Origin: an uncultured Porphyromonas sp.
GTDB lineage: Bacteria; Bacteroidota; Bacteroidia; Bacteroidales; Porphyromonadaceae
Direction of reading: 5' to 3'
Length of the DNA: 9,408 nt
Assembly (NCBI GenBank): GCA_945965245.1
Contig: CAMFNC010000111.1
Location: 1-9,408, forward strand
The translations under genes were made by a program, and so were the position numbers. Under the pieces are notes generated by a model, which worked only from the letters and a program-made list of their open reading frames with translations, had not been told where the DNA came from and searched no databases. Shown here in pieces: positions 7,090 through 9,408 of the stretch (within the stretch, counting starts at the first letter, position 1; each line of letters opens with the position of its first letter).

Positions 7090-8346
7090 TTACAGCCGCT
7101 GCGAGCGGTTGCGGTTGATAAGCTGTTTCCATTTCTGCTCGCACCAATCGGTAATGGAAAGCCCGTTGATGGTGAGGAGCGGTCGCTTCTTCTCATCCTT
7201 GATGATACGGATTTCGCTGTCCTCTTCCGTGAACTCTCTCTTGTATAATCCCGAATAGGCTTTAGCCGTGCCTCGCTGGGGAGTCTCTGTGCGATACATC
7301 TCCGCTATTCTGTCGTCAGAGAAATCTATCTTTCGGAGCATCAGACGAATGTTCAGCAATTGATAGAAGCCATTGAAAAAACGTTTTATCCAATTCCGCT
7401 CTTCCTCGTAAATCTGCACGGTTTCTTTCAATTCGGCAATGGCTCTGTCCCTTCCCTTGACCGTGTCCTGCAAGAGAACGACTTCCTTTCGGATTTCGTT
7501 TTTCTCCTTTTCTGAAAGATGCCGTTGCCGTTCGGCCTCTTGCTCCAAGTCTGCAATACGCTTCTCTGCCTTGTCGAGTTCGGGGTTCCCAAAGAGGGAG
7601 TACAGCGTACCTTTCATTCGGAGCTTGCCTGCCTGCTTCTCCAGCTCCTTTATCTTGGCTGTGAGTTCCGCCTTTTGAGCTTCCTTCTCTCTTGTAGATT
7701 TGAGAATTTCCTTGTAATACTCCATCGTGGTACGGTGCTTGGCTACCGAGCCGTGTACGCCCCGTTCCAATCCGAAACGCTGCACTCGCTTGGCATAGTC
7801 CGTTTGATACTGCTCCAGCTTCTTGGGCGTAAGCACATCATCGGCACAAAGCCGTACCTTGTTTTTCTTCGTCTTGTACTTCCGCTTCCCATTCTCGGCT
7901 TCCTCTTTGGCTTTCCGTCTTTCGCCCGTGACAATCGGGACGACCGTGGCGTGAATATGGGGCGTTTCCTCGTCTGCGTGGAGTGTGGCAGCGACCACGT
8001 TGTCCGCCCCGAAAGTGTCACGAAGCCAATCCATCGATTCATCACACCACTCGTACAGGCGTCCTTCCTGCTCTATGCGAGCCATATCCTTTGGTGAGCT
8101 TGACAGAATAAAGCGTAAGGCTTTGACTTGGTTCTTTGCTACCTTTCGGTAGATACCGGCTGTGGCGATGCGATGTTCTATCGCTTCGCTACGGTTGGTC
8201 ACATTTGCAGGGAATTGCACCAATTCCCTGTTCAGGTGTGTGCGAGAAGGATCGACGTTACTCGGGGTATATGTCCGCGCTATATGAGCGGTATTTCCCG
8301 AGTCGTTGCTTCTCGCCTTGTCTATATGTAATACGGCGTAGCCCAT
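7090..8346 (-). CDS. MobV-family relaxase (Pre/Mob plasmid mobilization protein)
   Basis: Relaxase of 418 residues that would nick its oriT and carry the single strand into a recipient using another element's conjugation machinery. The N-terminal third carries the MobV motifs: H21-I-A-R24 followed by NVDPSRTHLNREL (30-42), where H21 lines up with the nucleophilic His22 of pMV158 MobM; a hydrophobic segment KALRFILSSSP (75-85); and HADEETPHIH (123-132), where H123, E126, H130 and H132 match the metal-binding set. Residues about 210-320 are strongly charged and likely coiled coil, perhaps for dimerisation or contact with a coupling protein. The last 90 residues are a C-terminal extension without a known motif. 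The gene lies downstream of the primase-like gene on the same strand across a 330-bp hairpin-rich spacer. The start ATG at 8346 has an A-rich leader and no Shine-Dalgarno, as usual in Bacteroidota. Confidence 0.93.
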   Translation of the reverse strand: MGYAVLHIDKARSNDSGNTAHIARTYTPSNVDPSRTHLNRELVQFPANVTNRSEAIEHRIATAGIYRKVAKNQVKALRFILSSSPKDMARIEQEGRLYEWCDESMDWLRDTFGADNVVAATLHADEETPHIHATVVPIVTGERRKAKEEAENGKRKYKTKKNKVRLCADDVLTPKKLEQYQTDYAKRVQRFGLERGVHGSVAKHRTTMEYYKEILKSTREKEAQKAELTAKIKELEKQAGKLRMKGTLYSLFGNPELDKAEKRIADLEQEAERQRHLSEKEKNEIRKEVVLLQDTVKGRDRAIAELKETVQIYEEERNWIKRFFNGFYQLLNIRLMLRKIDFSDDRIAEMYRTETPQRGTAKAYSGLYKREFTEEDSEIRIIKDEKKRPLLTINGLSITDWCEQKWKQLINRNRSQRL

Positions 8347-8371
8347 TGTTTGAAGATTGATTTAGGGGTAT

Positions 8372-8393
8372 CCAAAGGGGCGAAGTCCCTTGG
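8372..8393. repeat. Hairpin nearest the relaxase start
   Basis: CCAA(A)GGG (8372-8379) pairs with CCCTTGG (8387-8393), 7 bp with one bulged A and a loop of GCGAAGT. It lies 26 bp upstream of the relaxase ATG, so it could be the oriT hairpin or a translational control hairpin in the leader. Confidence 0.55.
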
Positions 8394-8399
8394 CTCAGA

Positions 8400-8445
8400 A
8401 GGGTATTTTTAGCGATAACGGAGTGCAGCGTGAAGAAAATACCCT
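8400..8445. repeat. Perfect 10-bp inverted repeat
   Basis: AGGGTATTTT (8400-8409) and AAAATACCCT (8436-8445) with a 26-nt spacer. The arms carry the GGGTAT word that also occurs at 8366-8371. Confidence 0.7.
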
Positions 8446-8630
8446 AATGAGCTATGGCATTTCTTGAAATGTCCGCTCCGCCCTACTCGTACTTCTTTCT
8501 TGTTACGTTGCATTCTGTGAATGCCTGCACGCTTTGTTTCTAAGTTTGGCTCTGCAAACTTGCTGTTCTGCGGAACTGCCGTAGCTATCGAAACAAAGCC
8601 GTTTATTCGCATACATTTTATTTCCTGCAT
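8409..8630 (-). CDS. Possible 73-residue basic protein overlapping the oriT-like region
   Basis: The ORF begins MQEIKCMRING, with an alternative Met at residue 7, and ends ALRYR. It is strongly basic, with no signal, membrane segment or known domain. It spans four of the five hairpins of the spacer, so its apparent sequence may simply follow from a conserved DNA or RNA structure. From memory, near-identical short hypothetical proteins are annotated in many Bacteroidota mobile elements; this is recollection, not a search. If translated, it could be a small DNA-binding relaxosome accessory. It lies between the primase-like gene and the relaxase on the same strand. Confidence 0.25.
   Translation of the reverse strand: MQEIKCMRINGFVSIATAVPQNSKFAEPNLETKRAGIHRMQRNKKEVRVGRSGHFKKCHSSLGYFLHAALRYR
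8458..8471. repeat. Short palindrome CATTTC-TT-GAAATG
   Basis: Perfect 6-bp arms with a 2-nt centre. The stem extends to 8 bp at 8456-8473 with one G-T wobble. A centre this short is more like a protein-binding dyad than an RNA hairpin. Confidence 0.55.
8510..8524. repeat. Short hairpin GCATTC-TGT-GAATGC
   Basis: Perfect 6-bp arms with a 3-nt loop, about 40 bp from the similar CATTTC/GAAATG dyad. The two share the CATT/AATG word and could be paired binding sites for one protein. Confidence 0.55.
8531..8599. repeat. Three-way-junction-like nested inverted repeat
   Basis: Outer perfect 10-bp stem GCTTTGTTTC (8531-8540) and GAAACAAAGC (8590-8599). It encloses a 7-bp hairpin AAGTTTG/CAAACTT (8542-8548, 8555-8561) and a small hairpin GTTC/GAAC (8565-8568, 8573-8576). 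The layout suggests a folded single strand, either oriT DNA during transfer or an RNA. Confidence 0.65.
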
Positions 8631-8676
8631 CTTTGAATACCTGATGATAGAATAATGTTGTTTGCTCTCTTTTGCC

Positions 8677-9408
8677 TTATCGCCTAAGTCCTCGTTTGCG
8701 AGGTGGTATCACCTGCTTTAGTTCTGTTCTTTGGGCAACGTGGTACTCATTGAGGTCTTTGTATCGGGCATAGTATTGGCTCATATCCTCTACCTTGATG
8801 CCTGCTGAGCGAAGAGATTGGAGGGCTTTTCGTCCTGCTTCATCGTTGTCGAGGAATGCCCGAACGGAGTCGATGCCGTTCTCGTGGAGATAGGCAACGG
8901 CTCGTGGAAGATTGCTCACGGAGTTCAGAACGATGGAAGGCGAAATGGGTTCTTTTCCTTTCACCGTGAGATAGGAAAGGAAATCCATAAAGCCCTCAAA
9001 GATGCAGTGAGGAGCATTATTCGCTTTTCCTGCTATCACGGAAATATCCTTCGGAGCGATTGTGCCTTTGAATGTCTTGTTGTCTCGAAGCTCGTACCCT
9101 CCTGCACGATTGGGAAAGCCGATGGCAGAGTATTCTCTTCCTCCCACTTCGTAGCGAATGTGACGGAGATAGGGACTTGCCACGGCAAGGTCTATCTTGC
9201 GCACCTCTCGGAGATAGTTTTGCAGATGTAGGGGTAACGCTTCGCTAATGGAGAGAATCCGCCTTGTACTTGTGGAATTGGTCGTAGTAGAGCTTGTTAT
9301 ACGATGAAAGGAAGAGGGGGTGAGGGTTGTCGCTTTCTCTTCGGCAAGATGTGCCATTGCTTCGTAGACACTGCATCCTTGCATCCGCATCACAAGGTCG
9401 ATGATGCT
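8677..9408 (-). CDS. Toprim-domain primase-like protein, 5' end outside the window
   Basis: The reading frame is open to the window edge, with 243 residues visible. The first residues, SIIDLVMRMQGCSVYEAM, are the end of a CHC2 zinc-finger domain as in DnaG-like primases, so the finger itself lies beyond 9408. A GTG at 9393 is in frame but is only an internal Val, not the start. A Ser/Thr-rich linker (about 32-48 of the visible part) leads to a toprim domain: motif EGFMD (visible residues about 138-142) and DNDEAG (about 187-192) supply the metal-binding Glu and Asp residues, and KDLNEY (about 217-222) follows. The protein ends in a basic tail PPRKRGLRR. Proteins of this kind are encoded beside relaxases in Bacteroides mobilizable units and probably prime replication of the transferred strand or the excised circle. 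It lies upstream of the relaxase on the same strand. Family sure; exact role inferred. Confidence 0.87.
   Translation of the reverse strand, partial: SIIDLVMRMQGCSVYEAMAHLAEEKATTLTPSSFHRITSSTTTNSTSTRRILSISEALPLHLQNYLREVRKIDLAVASPYLRHIRYEVGGREYSAIGFPNRAGGYELRDNKTFKGTIAPKDISVIAGKANNAPHCIFEGFMDFLSYLTVKGKEPISPSIVLNSVSNLPRAVAYLHENGIDSVRAFLDNDEAGRKALQSLRSAGIKVEDMSQYYARYKDLNEYHVAQRTELKQVIPPRKRGLRR

Larger units (their letters stand above)
8347..8676. other. Hairpin-rich spacer, probable origin of transfer
   Basis: This 330-bp gap lies just upstream of the relaxase start, the usual place for a MobV oriT. It holds at least five inverted repeats in 230 bp, and three copies of GGGTAT or its complement (8366-8371, 8401-8406, 8439-8444 inverted). 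The nick site cannot be named: no match to the pMV158 nic sequence was recognised. A structured RNA leader for the relaxase is the main alternative. Confidence 0.55.

Noticed and set aside
7519..8097. 192-residue + strand ORF antisense to the relaxase
   Set aside because: The minus-strand frame carries all MobV catalytic motifs. The antisense product is Leu/Phe-rich by codon complementarity and has no domain.
9391..9393. GTG as start codon of the primase-like gene
   Set aside because: The frame continues upstream to the window edge with SIIDL, the conserved end of the CHC2 zinc-finger region, so the true start is outside the window.

Overview
The window looks like Bacteroidota DNA of medium G+C, possibly Porphyromonas or a relative. 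The organism call is an inference. It rests on the protein families seen (Bacteroidota-type metal-efflux genes with small His-rich partners, a Bacteroidota-style MobV relaxase next to a toprim primase), the absence of a clear Shine-Dalgarno sequence before most genes, and a GTANNTTTGC core motif like those used by Bacteroides integrative elements.

Region 1 (about 19-6630, + strand) is a compact metal-export locus. It runs: a small exported His/Cys-rich protein, a very His-rich small lipoprotein, a periplasmic adaptor lipoprotein with His-rich termini, a heavy-metal RND pump of 1035 residues, and a TolC-type outer-membrane channel. From 546 onward the genes are 15 nt or less apart or overlap (ATGA at the pump/channel junction), so they read as one transcription unit. 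A strong hairpin terminator at 6706-6760 closes it. Together they would form a tripartite pump spanning the whole envelope and sending a divalent or monovalent metal out of the periplasm. The small His-rich proteins probably bind or hand over metal. The pump has neither the CusA methionine triad nor the full CzcA TM4 signature, so the metal is not settled.

Region 2 (6761-7089) has no convincing gene. It holds hairpins, a nested inverted repeat containing GTACCTTTGC on the minus strand, and a possible 28-codon ORF. It separates the convergent halves of the window and is the likeliest place for a mobile-element boundary.

Region 3 (7090-9408, - strand) belongs to a mobilizable element: the 3' part of a CHC2/toprim primase-like gene (truncated by the window edge), then a 330-bp spacer packed with hairpins (probable oriT), then a MobV relaxase of 418 residues. 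The primase-oriT-relaxase order resembles the mobilization modules of Bacteroides mobilizable units. No integrase, transposase, tRNA, rRNA or CRISPR array was seen.
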